64,000 nucleotides of DNA from Selaginella moellendorffii (GCF_000143415.4 NW_003314268.1:1596672-1660671); one strand, 5' to 3'; numbered from the stretch's first letter, positions 1-11,873 are shown. Notes: generated by a model not told the origin, from the letters alone. Numbers and translations: made by a program.

Positions 1-1011
1 TATTGCTACTAGTAATTTAGTTGATATATAATGTTTAAAATTTTGCAATTATAACACTTTAATAACTAACATTTTGTCCATTACATAAAATTTTAAATTG
101 CAACTCTAACTCTAGAGACATATTTAAAATTATCTAGTTTTAGAGAATATGTTGTAAACTATAATAAATTATGATATATATTTCAGTTGTAAAGAACAAC
201 TCTATTTTTCAACTAAATTTTGTGTGAATATACAAGCTGTCACAAATTACAACACAAAATTTGTAACTAAAGCCAATTTGCAAAGTGAAATTTATAACTT
301 AAATTTACAATAAACACAATAAAATCGTTGAAAATATATATAGAGTTGCTACTATTACTCCCACTCCTGAAGGAGATGTCGTTTATGAATATGGCTGCAC
401 GTCTTTGGTTTCCTCCTGGCTTTCGTCCTTAACCATGCTATGAGCAGAGCACTATCCTTGTTGTGGATCAGTTCATGTAATGTCCGTTCGGCCGAAAGGA
501 GTCTTGATAATTCTCCGTGACTTAGACCGGCATTGTTCTTCGACCGACTTCTTGTTCTTCGTCTTCCTCGCCCTGTTTCTTATGCAATCCATGGTGGTGA
601 TGCGTTGAAACGAAGGACCATCTCTTCAGTCAAAGGTAGCCATGAGAATCCAACTGGGAATCATCCGGAGATTTGAATAAAAACACCAAGAAAAACTGGG
701 CTGTGTGCTGCGCTTGGATGCACTGAGATCTGCTGGGTAGCTTGCTGGGTGAGACTGCTGGGCTGGGGGCAGACAAGGTGTGACTGGCCGAGACTTGGAT
801 CAAGAGGATGGAGTCTTCTAGATCTTTTTGGGTATGTCCCTGCTCTCTCGCTCTGCTATTTAGGTGTGGATCACGCCCTGTGACATGATCAGAGAGCCTT
901 GTGTGAGGCGTCACCTTAAGAGGGGGACGGGATGAGGATGGAGAGGCTTTAGAGAGGGAGACTTCCAGTGTTTCGACCACGACATTTTCATATCTGATTA
1001 AGCGAGAGGGA
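1..1011. other. AT-rich spacer, no gene seen
   Basis: The first ~350 bases are strongly AT-rich with stops in all frames. From about 360 to 1000 base composition becomes more balanced, but I see no convincing reading frame or splice structure. The open stretch on the minus strand at 630-980 has no recognisable domain. The end of this stretch may be the internal side of a degraded retroelement, because a purine-rich run is followed by TGTTGGA at about 1012. Confidence 0.5.
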
Positions 1012-1135
1012 GTGTTGGAGATGTATGACCTCTCATGACATGAGGGGTCTACGTGTCACCACCATGCATAGAGTATATATATAAGCAAGAGCCATGACAA
1101 TATATCAAAGCCACATTGTCCACAATACAGCTATG
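1012..1135 (+). mobile_element. Possible edge of a Copia-type LTR
   Basis: A purine-rich run (AAGCGAGAGGGAG) ends directly at TGTTGGAGATG, the usual arrangement of polypurine tract and 3' LTR start in Ty1/Copia elements. About 65 bases downstream lies a TATA-like run (TATATATAAG). No internal pol reading frame and no second LTR are visible, so this would be a remnant or solo piece. The right-hand end is not defined. This rests on a short motif only. Confidence 0.25.
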
Positions 1136-1419
1136 TTTTGGCACTCAAGGCTGTCATGCTCCAGATGGCTCCATGGACATGCAAGTGTCTACAGTGTGAT
1201 AATATAGTATGTCGTTTGGTAATAAATTGTCATAGATATTCCAAGCTTCTGCCACTTGTAAAGTCTTGGGATACCTACTTGGCAACAGTTGAAATCCAAC
1301 CAATTTGGAGTCCACTGGCTCTAGTAACTTTCTCCAAGGGGAGCTTCCTAGAAGACAGTAAATCTTTTAATATGAAGGTCTAAATCCAGATGTTATGAGC
1401 AATTTTTCCTAAGAAAAAA

Positions 1420-1824
1420 ATGTATTCAAAATTCTTATCTATTTCTATTTTCTACTGTTTACTTTGTAATTGTTATTCAATAGAAATGTTTATTTATAAT
1501 AGACTAGGTGGTGACATTGATTTATCTTGTGACTCTGAATCTAATGATGTAGTTGGTCCAAATATTATAGCTGATAGAAAAAGTTTACATTTTAGTTTTG
1601 GAACACGTTGGGTTTTTGGTCGAACTCAATTTTGGTGTCGTTTAACTAATATGAATGGGCAAGTATCAAGAAATTTTAATGTTTATACACAAAATAGTAA
1701 TGAAGATTATGAAGAAGCCTTAATTATAGAATATTATGTATTTGATTATGGAATTTTTGAAACTCACATACATAAGAATAAAAAATTCTGGTCTCTACTT
1801 CAGAGAAAGTCTTCTCCATTCTAG
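1420..1824 (+). CDS. Secreted S1-type self-incompatibility protein homologue (SPH family)
   Basis: This single-exon frame of 134 residues begins with a hydrophobic, signal-peptide-like segment (about residues 1-20). The rest follows the plant self-incompatibility S1 (SPH) pattern. It has an N-terminal beta strand with the motif YNRLGGDIDL, a cysteine in LSCDSESND, a central stretch resembling DDLG...L...FSF, the FxxTxFWC-like strand (FGRTQFWC), and a C-terminal FWSLLQRKSSPF resembling the W-S-V-x-x-D-G end. The second pair of cysteines usual in SPH proteins is not obvious. Known members are small secreted beta-sandwich proteins, and only a few act in pollen recognition. The codons are extremely AT-rich compared with the GC-rich genes further right, and the gene sits alone in an AT-rich block. 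It could be a decaying copy, but the frame is intact with ATG at 1420 and TAG at 1822. Confidence 0.6.
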   Translation: MYSKFLSISIFYCLLCNCYSIEMFIYNRLGGDIDLSCDSESNDVVGPNIIADRKSLHFSFGTRWVFGRTQFWCRLTNMNGQVSRNFNVYTQNSNEDYEEALIIEYYVFDYGIFETHIHKNKKFWSLLQRKSSPF

Positions 1825-4800
1825 CTATTTAAAATAATGGCTTTATGTAATATTTTAGTAATATTTATTTTTGTGAAAAAATCATATATTATCATTTTAA
1901 TAGTTGTAAACATTTTCATTGATGAGTATTCTCTATTCCTTTTTTTTTTTTTAGAAAGCCTGTAGGGGACAGGTGTAATAAATAATTTTAGAAAATCTAA
2001 ATATATTCTAAGATAATTCAATAAAATTTGTTGTGATTTTTACATAAAATTTATACTCTAAATATTTTTAATCAAATTTCAATCCTTACTTATAACTAGA
2101 AAATGGAACTATTGATTTACTTGTAAAGCTTCATCTTAACTTCATTATATTTTCATCAAACACACCTCAACTTTATTCCATGCTTCTACATTTCCACCAT
2201 TATAAGCAAACTTGCCCAAAAAGAGTGGATGACACTCTTTACATTTCTGACTTAATATTTATTTACTAAAACACTTAGAGAAGTTCTAGAAGTAATAACA
2301 CACTAATTAAAGTAAAAAAATGACTATTCATACTTTATAGACTAACACCATTCCCTATAGTAGCAAGTCATGTTAGTGCCATGGACCCTCCTTTGACAAA
2401 ATAATCCTTCTTTGTGTTGTGGTAAGAGGAGGTAAGCTTTTAACAATCAATAAGCTCTAGATTGGATTAAGTTTCTCTTACAAATCAATTGAATTTAGGT
2501 TTAATCTCACTCTACCCCCTCCCACACCACACTATTTTCATCCTTAGTAGCATAGAGAGCAAAACATAATTGTGCTAAACTATCTATGATGTAATCCGTC
2601 TCTTGAGGGGAAACAAAGGCTACTATATGTGTTTCTATGGATTAATAATCTAGTTTGTTTAGATTAATTTATAAGTTTGAAAATAGAAATTGATATCAAA
2701 GATATTAAATAGTCTATAAATTATGTATTAAACACCAACATAGCTTAACAGTAGGATTAAGATTTTTTACTTTTAATATTTAATCTAAATTAAAATAAAT
2801 TTTTTATAAATATAATATTTCTAAGACTTGGATATTTAAATTTCAAAATACATAAAGCAAACCAAGTGTTGCTGCTAGGATAATAAATTTTTTCCATAAA
2901 TTAGAGTAAAGAATTCTTAATAAGTTAGCTTTCTATTCAAATCAAACATTCTTTCTGTATGTGTATATTGCATACTTATTTATTGTTTAACAAATTTTTA
3001 AAGATTATATACCCTTGAATATTAAAATGTGTCTATATATGGTAAGTACAAGTTTACAAAGATCTTTCCAACTTTGAGAATTGAATAGACAATGCCTTCT
3101 ACATCTAAATGTATTAATAGGAAATCTTTTGCACTAGTTAGACCTTATGCTCACTTATAGAAGTCCAATTGTGAAATCTATGGTAGATTAAGTATAGAAA
3201 CTGGTCTAAGCCCTTGTTTATTCCTATATTTACAAATGTATTAAGCTATAATTTTTATTAAATATATTAATCTAAGTGCATAAAAAAGGGTTTAGGGAAT
3301 AGCACAAGCAAGATATTGTGCTAATCTTGATTCATCCCATTAGAACTTACTATGGTGATTCCAACTTCTAGTCATAAAAGTTCAATATCTAATTCAATAG
3401 AGGAAAGGAATAGAGGAAAAGATGTTTTTTATAGCATGGTTGTAATTGAATTTTTGAACAGCAAACTGCAAAAGGTGCCATAAATTGTAATGAATTTAGA
3501 CTAGTTTTCTTCAAATATAAATTATATATTGGAAATATAGTTTTCGAATTATAGTTGTTATAGTAGTTATTACATTCAAAAAAATAAATAAAAACCATAC
3601 ATGCTATATATAATATCTAGTCCCAATGAAAGGATCTATAGTTTATTTTAACTAAGAGGGTGATGGGGTTTCTTATGGATGCTAAGGCTGATGGTGTGAG
3701 GAGATACTCATGGAATTTGAGTTGGTAGTACAATATAACCATCATTTGAAGTTGATGCCAAATACCACTCCAGTAAAGTGTTGTGATAGTAGTAACCATC
3801 CTCCTAAAGATTTGGTGGCTGTGGGCATACTCATGGCTATCTATTGAATGAAGAAAAAGAATGTTGAGGTCAATATTAAGTCTTTCTATCCATTTCTTGC
3901 AAGCATGCCACCATCCAAAGTCTTGAGTAGTCACTGTGAAGAATCATGATTTAAAGATCATGCAAGATAGCTACCATTATTTTTACCATAGGCTTACCTA
4001 TAAGTCATGATTTCTTTCTAGATTTTAAAGATTTTTCTCTATTCAAGTTCCTCCATTTGTCTTGCTTTGGGTTAGTCTTGACAGTTTAATTCAATTCCCT
4101 TGAGTCATTTGAGGCTCTTGTATGCTCTTGATCTTTTCTTCTTTTTGACCAAGATGCCACCTTTAGGTTCTGTGGCTCAACAGCATGATAGTTGCATCTT
4201 TGTGGTTCTAATCTCTAGATCTATAGCACAAGGGCTATAATTTCTTGATCTTTTCCATTTTGTGGTGCCAAGATTTTAGTGGCTACATCTTCTGAGTGTG
4301 GCATTAGATTGTTTTATTCCTCAACTTGTTGGAAAGTTGTGAATCTCCTCCTCCTTTTTTGACGAGCTCAAGTGCACTCAATATTCTAGGAGTTATGATT
4401 GTTTGTGTTGCAACATGTTGCCTTGGTTTTCTTTTAGTCCAATTTGCAACAAAATAGCTGCAATTTTTCTTCACTAAACTTCATTTTTCTTCTTGCATTT
4501 TTTTTGCAATTTTTTTGTGTATCTTGTTTGTGATCCTCCTTTCTTAGCTCTATCAGCACTGGCATCGATTCAGGTGTGGGCACAATATGAGAAAGGAGGG
4601 GGATAAGTAGCTAGGATTCTAGCTAACAAAGATGGATGGCCAATAAAACCAACCATAAGTGATTCATCATACTAGCAAAGGTTGGTCTAGGGAACTTGAA
4701 TGGGTACCTTTGCAAAAAGAAATTCCTAATTCTTCTTCTCTTTCACTCAAGCATAGGCAGACAAAACTAAGTCACTATGGCTTAATCCCCTTGTCCTTAA

Positions 4801-5873
4801 AAGAGTACTTTAAACTCAAGCTTAGGCTTAGGTTTAGACTCATGCTAAGGTCTATAAGGCAAAGGACTTAACCATCCTGGCTAAAGATAGATACCATTAC
4901 TTTTACCAATAGTGATGGCTAATCTAAAATGTAGTGTAGTATATAAGTTAAGACCTTATTTATAGTATACTTTTTGCACCAATCGTGGCTTTTTTCTATA
5001 TCTCAAATCTTTCTGTGTATCTATAGGTTCTAGTGAGGAGTCTTGATAATCGCAAATCCTCACAATTGTCATGTTGACACATCATTCCAAAGTATCCCTC
5101 CATATTTAGAATTCTTTCCACAATGTGATTTCCATTGGGAATAACCTTGTATCTAGACCATAGATCTCACAAGAATGGATGTCAAAGTCTTGTTGGAAGA
5201 ACATTTGATTTATTTACTAGCTTATTTGAGGTTGTAGAGTAGAACTGGAGTGGCATTTGAGATATTGTTAATGACAGTTATCTTAGTAGTAGTTTCCCTT
5301 TTATTGGAGTTATATTTCTATTCATGGATTTTTATTTTTTATATTTAAATCTCATAGATTTTACTCAAGTTGTTCTTTTTAATTGTTTATAACAAACTTC
5401 ACACCCTCATTAATAATTGCTCTCTCTCTCACACACACAAAGGACATTATCAATCTCAAGATATCCCTTAATTAAATAGAATAAGAGGTTTAGACCTTTT
5501 TTATATAAAATGTAAACTTTTTAGTTAAGACTTTGTGGCACTTCCTTCAATATTGGAATTACATAGATTTTTTAAAGCTATTCCTTTTAGTTACTTCAAT
5601 CTAACATCTACACTAGGTAGGCCTAAGACTGTAAAGAGTCTAGGTAATGTTTGTGGATGGACATTGACTTTTAGAGATGAAATTAATTTAGGAATTTAAT
5701 CTAGTTAATTGGAAGTTTTTAAATGATATATTTATGTCTGAATTCGCTAGTCTAGAAGACATTTTTGACGAAAACATGTTTTACTTGTATTCCGCACCCG
5801 GGGAATTACAGATCTGGGCACTCTAAAGAGCATACTTCACAGATCTCAAATGTGGATAGCAGTCGAAGGACGT
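1825..5873. other. AT-rich gene-poor stretch
   Basis: About 4 kb of AT-rich sequence in which I see no supported gene. The open frames here are short and low-complexity. A CT/CA dinucleotide run lies near 5425-5445. Two similar ~25-base segments (around 3966 and 4886, both containing AGATAG-TACCATTA-TTTTACCA) hint at a small dispersed repeat. No LTR pair or TIR was found by eye. Confidence 0.5.
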
Positions 5874-6167
5874 CTAGTATTTCCCAAGAACAGAAGTTAA
5901 TTCTGGCAGCGGTGACTTGATCTTAAGCTTGAGAGCGTTCTTGGCCAATAGAGCCTGCTCTTTCTCCACGCCGCTGAGACACCGGCCATAGCTTCGAAGG
6001 TAGTAAACACAGCTGCAACCGACAGAGCACTCATCATCCCCAAAGCAGTAGTGGACACTTGAGATGTTTTCTTCTCGAGCTGCTGTTTGGATTGAGAAAT
6101 AAAGGAAGATCACCAGTATCAGAACCAACATCCACATCGCACTCTTCCCCTCCTTAAACTTGGCCAT
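5874..6167 (-). CDS. Small membrane-anchored or secreted cysteine-rich protein
   Basis: Reading from the ATG at 6167, this encodes 97 residues. A short basic N-terminus is followed by a strongly hydrophobic segment (residues ~13-30), which could be a signal peptide or signal anchor. A short luminal part then carries five cysteines packed as C-x5-C-x3-C-x-C-x8-C (HYCFGDDECSVGCSCVYY and onward), and a helical, lysine-rich tail follows. Clustered cysteines after a hydrophobic leader resemble defensin-like or knottin-like plant peptides, but the spacing matches no family I can name, and an odd cysteine number is unusual for a fully bridged peptide. An upstream non-ATG extension is open but not needed. 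Function unknown. Confidence 0.45.
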   Translation of the reverse strand: MAKFKEGKSAMWMLVLILVIFLYFSIQTAAREENISSVHYCFGDDECSVGCSCVYYLRSYGRCLSGVEKEQALLAKNALKLKIKSPLPELTSVLGKY

Positions 6168-6639
6168 TCCTGCTGAAAACCGCTTCTCCCTTTTCTCCTC
6201 GGAGACTCTCGAATTGAGAAGAAAAACAAACACAAGAGCTCTCTCTTACTTGATGCCGCCGCTGTTGCCTTCTCCGGCTTTCTATCCCTCAAACTTAACA
6301 AGGCATCCAAAGTGGGGTCCTGGAAAGAAAGGCTCATCTGTTAGAACAGTTTATTCAAAGACGTAATAGTCTTCGAGCACATTGTAAGGCAAAAAAATGT
6401 GTCACATACCATCCAACACGTCTCTGCAAACCGGGGGGCCGTCACAATCTATACGAGCTCCACGCTGTTCCTAAGGCTTTCGTCTTCTTGCATGAGAAAG
6501 AGAGAGAATAAAAAGAGTGTACCTTGGGAGATGGCTTATTATTTATTTCGCTGGAGAATCGCGAGAGCCCTCCAGTTCCAAGGATAATTCTATCACAACA
6601 TAGATGGTGTTGTCAGTCCCACTTAAAACAAAAGGTTTC

Positions 6640-7477
6640 TTATAGACGCTGCTGTTGCCACTGGATCCCACCAGGAAGTGAAGGCACTGGACTGTGGCGA
6701 TGGAGACAAGCCGAGGAAATGCCGCGGTGTCGCTGTGACAACTCGAGCTTCGCTTTCAAAGGAGCCCAGAAGTTTTCCAAAAGGATATGAGGCAGTGATC
6801 TTCGAGGAGTTGCGTGTAAGTCCCAGGCGAGAGCTCCAAAACCTGCGTGTGATCCGTAGAGGGTCGTCGTCGAGAGCTGGACAAAGTTTACGTTGCTTTT
6901 CTGGCCACCACCATCGCCACCACTGCTGCTGCTGCGGCATTGGTTTTTTCTCGCGGGCTCGTCCGGCTGGTTGGATTTAGTCGCGTTGTTTTCGGGAGTG
7001 TCGTGTTTGCGGATGTTGGCTGATGGTCGAAGGCGGTCTAGAAAGCGAAGAACTCGATTCCCTACGCTTTTGCCTGCATCTATGTCGCGCTGCTGGACGG
7101 TTCTATGGACTCTGAGAGCTACATCAAAAATCCCTCGAGCACGCCTGCAAAGCAAAAAAGCGTTGGAAAAGAAAGACTTCCAAAAATCAATAACGAAAAC
7201 GAAATGCTCACGCAAGAATCAAGCAAGGGAATGCTTGCACTCAAATTTACAGCGCAAAAATAAGAGGCCAAATCTAATTTCAATCACATAAGCCAACTAT
7301 TCAACTAGACTAATTAAAATAACTAGAAATTTGCTTTGAGCATCCATACCTGAAGACGAAGGCGCGGATCCTTGGATGCTTGGAGAGGAGGCGGCGCTGG
7401 AGGCGCAGGACGAGGCGATAGGTCCTCTTGAGCCCTAAGCAATAGGCTGTCGCCAATGTGATCTCCCACAGCACCAT
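6640..7477 (-). CDS. Conserved plant protein of unknown function (MVLWEITL family), two exons
   Basis: Exon 1 is 7350-7477 and exon 2 is 6640-7144, joined across a 205-bp intron with GT/AG ends; together they give 210 residues. The N-terminus MVLWEITLATAYCLGLKRT followed by RLQRRLLSKHPRIR, and after the splice RARGIFDVALRVHR and LRFLDRLRPSANIR, match a short plant family I recognise by sequence but which has no assigned function. The conserved part is helical and very basic, and the first helix is hydrophobic enough to associate with a membrane. The C-terminal ~90 residues after RPSANIR are not obviously conserved and may be poorly predicted or spliced differently. A two-codon upstream ORF (ATG at 7485) overlaps the start region and could dampen translation. 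Confidence 0.6.
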
Positions 7478-8025
7478 TAGGACATCAAATAGAAGTGAAA
7501 TGCCCTAAGTTCTTGAGGATATTCTAGGTATATCATATGATCAAACGGTCAAACCCTTAACTATTCTTAAATTAATGTTTTCCAAAATTACTAACTGAGA
7601 TTAAGATAGCTGGATAATATTTTATTACTTTTCCGTTATTTTTTTCTTAATTTGTTTTTAATTTTTAATAAAGGGATAAAACAGATATCCATTTGGTTTA
7701 GGGTTCTTTTTTCATTATTTATCTGTTATATTTGAAAATCGGGACAGATATTTTGAATTATTCCTGCTCGGCATTCCATCATAGAGAACGAGAGCGTAGC
7801 AGAACCTGGAAAGCCAGCCCGTGATGAGTCACCCAGGAGGAAAAAGAAAATTAAAAAAACAAAGTATTTTGCCCTTGAATCTAGAGTTCTCGCAAGTGAC
7901 CGAATATCCAAATACACAAACCAAGTGCGAATATATTTATAACACGAAACTTAATCTAAAACAGTAAAAGCCGTTCTAGAACATACTAGCATTTGTCTTG
8001 GAATCATCTCTCACGAAGACAACGC
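7478..8025. other. Spacer, no gene seen
   Basis: AT-rich spacer between two minus-strand genes. It should contain the promoter of the gene starting at 7477 and the 3' region of the gene ending at 8026. No other feature recognised. Confidence 0.5.
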
Positions 8026-8418
8026 TCAAGGAGCAGCAACATCAATCACCGAGATATCGTGTGGGGCGAGCTTGGCGACTTCCACAACACCAGCGGCAAC
8101 TTTCCTGTCCTGCTCCTCCTGTTCTTCGTCAACATAGTTGGGACCCTTCTCGTCAATCGCCACGGGCACTGATTCCTTGTCATACTGCGTGGGATCCTTG
8201 TTCCCTTCCCAAGTGAACTCGCCCCCCTTGCCGCCCTTCTTGGGCTGCGCCCTGACCCCCACCGGTCCCCCGTGCCTGTTCAAGCGCTCCACACCCTTCT
8301 TGGCGTTCTTACGGTCGGCGTATTCAGTGCCATGGTGGGGAGCATTGGGCTGGTGATCCTCACCTTTGAGATCCTCCACAATGGGGCTCTGATCAACCAC
8401 ATCTCTTGCCTCATCCAT
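8026..8418 (-). CDS. Small charged protein of uncertain family
   Basis: The frame reads from ATG 8418 (MDEARDVVDQSP) and encodes 130 residues. It is acidic at both ends with a basic, glycine-rich centre: ERLNRHGGPVGVRAQPKKGG then KGGEFTWEGN. The centre is reminiscent of the short arginine/glycine motif (KKGGAGKGNWG) of HABP4/PAI-RBP1-type mRNA- or ribosome-binding proteins, but the rest does not match well, so I do not assign it. No signal peptide or membrane segment is seen. An upstream in-frame stretch starts with GTG and may instead be an intron end. The balanced codon use and absence of repeats argue for a real gene. Confidence 0.45.
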   Translation of the reverse strand: MDEARDVVDQSPIVEDLKGEDHQPNAPHHGTEYADRKNAKKGVERLNRHGGPVGVRAQPKKGGKGGEFTWEGNKDPTQYDKESVPVAIDEKGPNYVDEEQEEQDRKVAAGVVEVAKLAPHDISVIDVAAP

Positions 8419-9743
8419 CTCCCTCACCAGCACAAAACAAGCAAGGGTATGAGAAATTGCAGTGCAATGGCGAAACTCTTATTAACGTTTTCGCCTCGAG
8501 TGACTTTTAGTTAGTTCGGTTGAATGCCAGACATCTGGATGGAGCGCTCCTGCGGCCACGTAGCCTACATGTGGCGACAACAGGTTTCTAGTTTATGTAG
8601 ATGTTAGCAAATCAGATACGCTAAGGTCCTCAATTCAAACCTCAAACCTGGGTTCAGAGCTTAAGCTTAAGATATTGTCTAACAAGTTGATATTGTTGAC
8701 AGCCTAGATTCTCCACAGTGCAATGCATTGATAAATTACTGATGTAATAGTAATGTTAGAAAGGTTATAAGTGTCTTTAAAATCTTAGCTGAATGCATGC
8801 CACCCTTTTCCTTTTTTTCAGATGGACTATCGTTGTCAACGAAGTGGCCATTGAAGATTGTGGAGGAAAACTTTGATCTAAAGAATCGTCTTAGTCAATT
8901 TTGCTTCATTTCTCAATTAGCCTTTTGGATATTTTCTGGTTCCTAGGCATTTCTTACTTGTGTTACAAGAAATACCTCACAAGTTCAACACAAGCTGCTT
9001 CTACACTTGTAACTGCGTGACAACATGCTACTCAATATGGATGACGAGGCAAGGAAGAATTTTTCCTCATGTCATCATCTAGATTGAGTGGCATCTTGTT
9101 GAGTAATATATCTTCCATATGAGTCACTACTGCACACCACAATCCATAGCACGGTGGTGTGAATTTTGGTCAAAGGTCAAGAGCCAAGCCTCAAGTGGCG
9201 TAAATACAAATAATTGCTTTTCCAGCACGTTTAGCTTAGGAATAACTATACAGAAAAAACAATGTTTCTAATCATGTCTGTGGGTTCTGAAGTATATTAT
9301 CTTTTGTCCTTGGGTGACATGCTCCATCACAAAGACTTGTGAAATTAGGCGTTGCGCAAAATATAACGCCTATAAATGTAAGGCACTGCTACAGACCTGG
9401 GTTCTAGGCAGTGCAACAAACTGTAAAGTGCTATTGCCATGGGCTGGTAGCACAGGTGCCAGACTTTTCTTCTTTGAAGATATGGGATCCGATCATTTCT
9501 GGCCATATCCAAGATAAACGAGTATCTTGAGTTTGCTGGTCACCAACTTGGATCAAAAGAAGAAAAAGCTGGTAGTGCCAAATGAACTTTACAATTTATA
9601 GGAGATTGAGAGTCGAAGAGGGTAAACCTACACAAATGCATAAAGAAACTGCAAAATACCAAAAATACATACAATTTTTATAAAAAGTAAAAGAACTAGA
9701 GCATATTGTAAAGAGAAACTACTTCTTTGTTATCATGTTCTTG
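8419..9743. other. Spacer, no gene seen
   Basis: About 1.3 kb with no supported coding region. A short open frame at 9314-9517 has no recognisable features. The stretch around 8625-8665 contains a phrase (TTCAAACCTGGGTTCAG) resembling the T-arm of the tRNA-Val at 9744, but no complete tRNA can be folded there. Confidence 0.5.
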
Positions 9744-9817
9744 GTCTGGATGGTGTAGTTGGTCATCACGCTAGTCTCACACACTAGAGGTCCCCAGTTC
9801 AAACCTGGGTTCAGGCA
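9744..9817 (+). tRNA. trnV-CAC: tRNA-Val (anticodon CAC)
   Basis: The acceptor stem GTCTGGA pairs with TTCAGGC, allowing two G-U pairs. The A-box region GGTGTAGTTGGTCATCAC is typical of plant tRNA-Val. The anticodon arm CTAGT/ACTAG encloses the loop CTCACAC, giving anticodon CAC. The T-arm CCCAG-TTCAAAC-CTGGG and discriminator A follow. No CCA is encoded and there is no intron. A T-rich run starts two bases downstream (TTTTATTTTT) and would terminate RNA polymerase III. Confidence 0.9.
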
Positions 9818-10027
9818 ATTTTATTTTTATTTTTAATTTTTTAGTTTTTACTGTTCCAGTTTTTGAGTAACAAGTTTTGTTAGCTTGGATTAACACGATG
9901 CCGAGCGGCGATGAGGTCCTCGATGCTCTTAGACCAACTTTACTCCAGCGATGATCGTGATTTCGAGAGTGTGCTTAGATTTTCGATAAGTGCCAAAAAA
10001 AGTGTTTATTGACCTCTGATTCCCTCT

Positions 10028-11873
10028 CTAAGCTTCAAACTTGAGGTATTTGATGGCGCTCTGGACATCCTTGTCACCCCGACCACTGCAGTTCACTACT
10101 ACCTTGCAACCATCTTCCAGAGTCGGGCACAGAGTCTCCAGAAACGCTAGAGCGTGCGAGGTCTCCAGCGCAGGGATTATACCTTCAAGCCTTGATAACC
10201 TTTGGAAAGCTGGCAAGAAACCACACCAATCAATGGCCGGCCATCGCTAGAAAAGTATAAATGCTATTCACCTTCCAAGGCCTCGGCATCTGTCACACTG
10301 TGATATTCCGCGCGGCCCATGTCCTTCAAGAAGCTATGCTCCGGCCCAACACCAGGATAGTCCAGCCTGATTGCGACACAAGCGAGAAGAAAAGAATTAG
10401 CGAGCGAGCTTAAAACGATCTAAGTACCCGGCGCTGATAGAATGTGGCTCGATGATCTGGCCATCTTCATCCTGTAGCAAGTAGCTCATAGCTCCATGAA
10501 GAACTCCTACTTCTCCCTTGGTCAGTGTTGCCGCGTGCTTGCCACTGTCCAAGCCAAAGCCAGCAGCCTCCACTCCCACTAGCCGGACATCGTTGTCGTT
10601 CACAAACTCGTGGAACAGGCCCATGGCGTTGGAGCCACCTCCGACGCAAGCTACGAGCACGTCCGGCTTGCCATTCCATTTTTCCAGAGCTTGCCGCCGG
10701 GTCTCCTTCCCGATCACGGTATGGAAGTCCCTCACCAGCATTGGATATGGATGAGGACCAGCGACAGAGCCCAGGATATAGTGCGTCGTTTCGACATTCG
10801 TCACCCAGTCTCGGATAGCTTCCGAAGTTGCATCTTTTAAAGTAGCAGTGCCCGAGTGAACAGGCCGGACCTGAGAGAAAAACAACACCACCTTGTTGAA
10901 ACTTGATAACCATGTCTGTGACTTTACCTCGGCACCGAGGAGTCGCATACGGAAAACGTTGAGAGCTTGCCTCTCCATGTCTTGCGCACCCATGTAGACG
11001 ACGCATTCTAATCCAAATCGCGCACAGACAGTGGCGGTGGCGACTCCGTGCTGGCCGGCTCCAGTCTCGGCAATAATTCGCTTCTTGCCGATGTGTTTTG
11101 CGAGCAAGGCCTGGCCAACGGCATTGTTGATCTTGTGAGCACCAGTGTGATTTAGATCCTCTCGCTTGAGATAGATATCTGGTCCAGTGCCATTGGCATT
11201 CTTGTAGAACTGAGTCAAGCGCTCCGCGAAGTAGAGAGGTGTCTCTCGACCAACATAGTCCTTGAGAATGCCGGCCAGTTCTTGCTGGATTCATGCAGCA
11301 ACACTGTTAGAAAAACTAGAGACAAGAAGAGCCAGATCCAACAAGAGAAACTCCATCTCAAATGCATATTCTATAGAGTGATCTAAAAAGCAAGCAAAAA
11401 AAAGAGCCATCACCGACCTGGAATTCGGCCAGTTCTTGCTGGAATGCAGCAACACTGCTAGAAAAACTAGTGAACACAGATCCAACAAAAGAAACTCTAC
11501 CCCAAGAAAATGGGTGTTCTATAGAGATGAGCAAGCAAAAAATAAAAAATAAAAAAACACGATCACCGACCTGGAATTCGGGCTTCACAACGAGCAATCG
11601 ATAAGCGGCCTCCAAATCCGCCAGCGCCGTCATGAGCGTCTCCGGCACATACTTCCCACCAAATTTTCCAAACCTCCCAAATGCGTCCGGCCGCTGGAAT
11701 CCTCCATACTGCGCATTCAACACCTCCTCCGCGGCCATGGCTCTCTCTGAGATCGCGCAGCGGGCGCCTACCGGATTGCGCCGCGGAAGCTCGATCCTCG
11801 TCGATCGCTCCACACTCGCGCTGAGCTGATTGGGAGAGACGAAGAACTGGGGGGTGATCGCACGCATCGCCAT
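10028..11873 (-). CDS. TSB: Tryptophan synthase beta chain, chloroplast
   Basis: Catalyses condensation of indole and serine to tryptophan with pyridoxal phosphate. Exons read as 11571-11873, 10928-11284, 10428-10870, 10272-10366 and 10028-10209, giving 459 residues. The first ~50 residues are serine/arginine-rich and look like a chloroplast transit peptide. The mature part starts near [20 protein letters not shown]. Residues supporting the call are the PLP lysine in HTGAHKINN, the GAGQHG loop, the phosphate-binding GGGSNAMG, and the C-terminal NCSGRGDKD. Between exons 1 and 2 is an extra 21-nt candidate exon (11418-11438), flanked by two near-identical introns; including it would insert QELAEFQ in frame. 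The gene is divergent from SKA1, with start codons 79 bp apart. Confidence 0.95.

Noticed and set aside
1138-1383. 81-codon plus-strand frame next to the LTR-like edge
   Set aside because: Starts without a clear ATG context, has no domain and lies in possible retroelement sequence.
6893-7291. Plus-strand frame of 132 codons
   Set aside because: Lies opposite exon 2 and the intron of the conserved MVLWEITL-family gene; composition is that of an antisense read.
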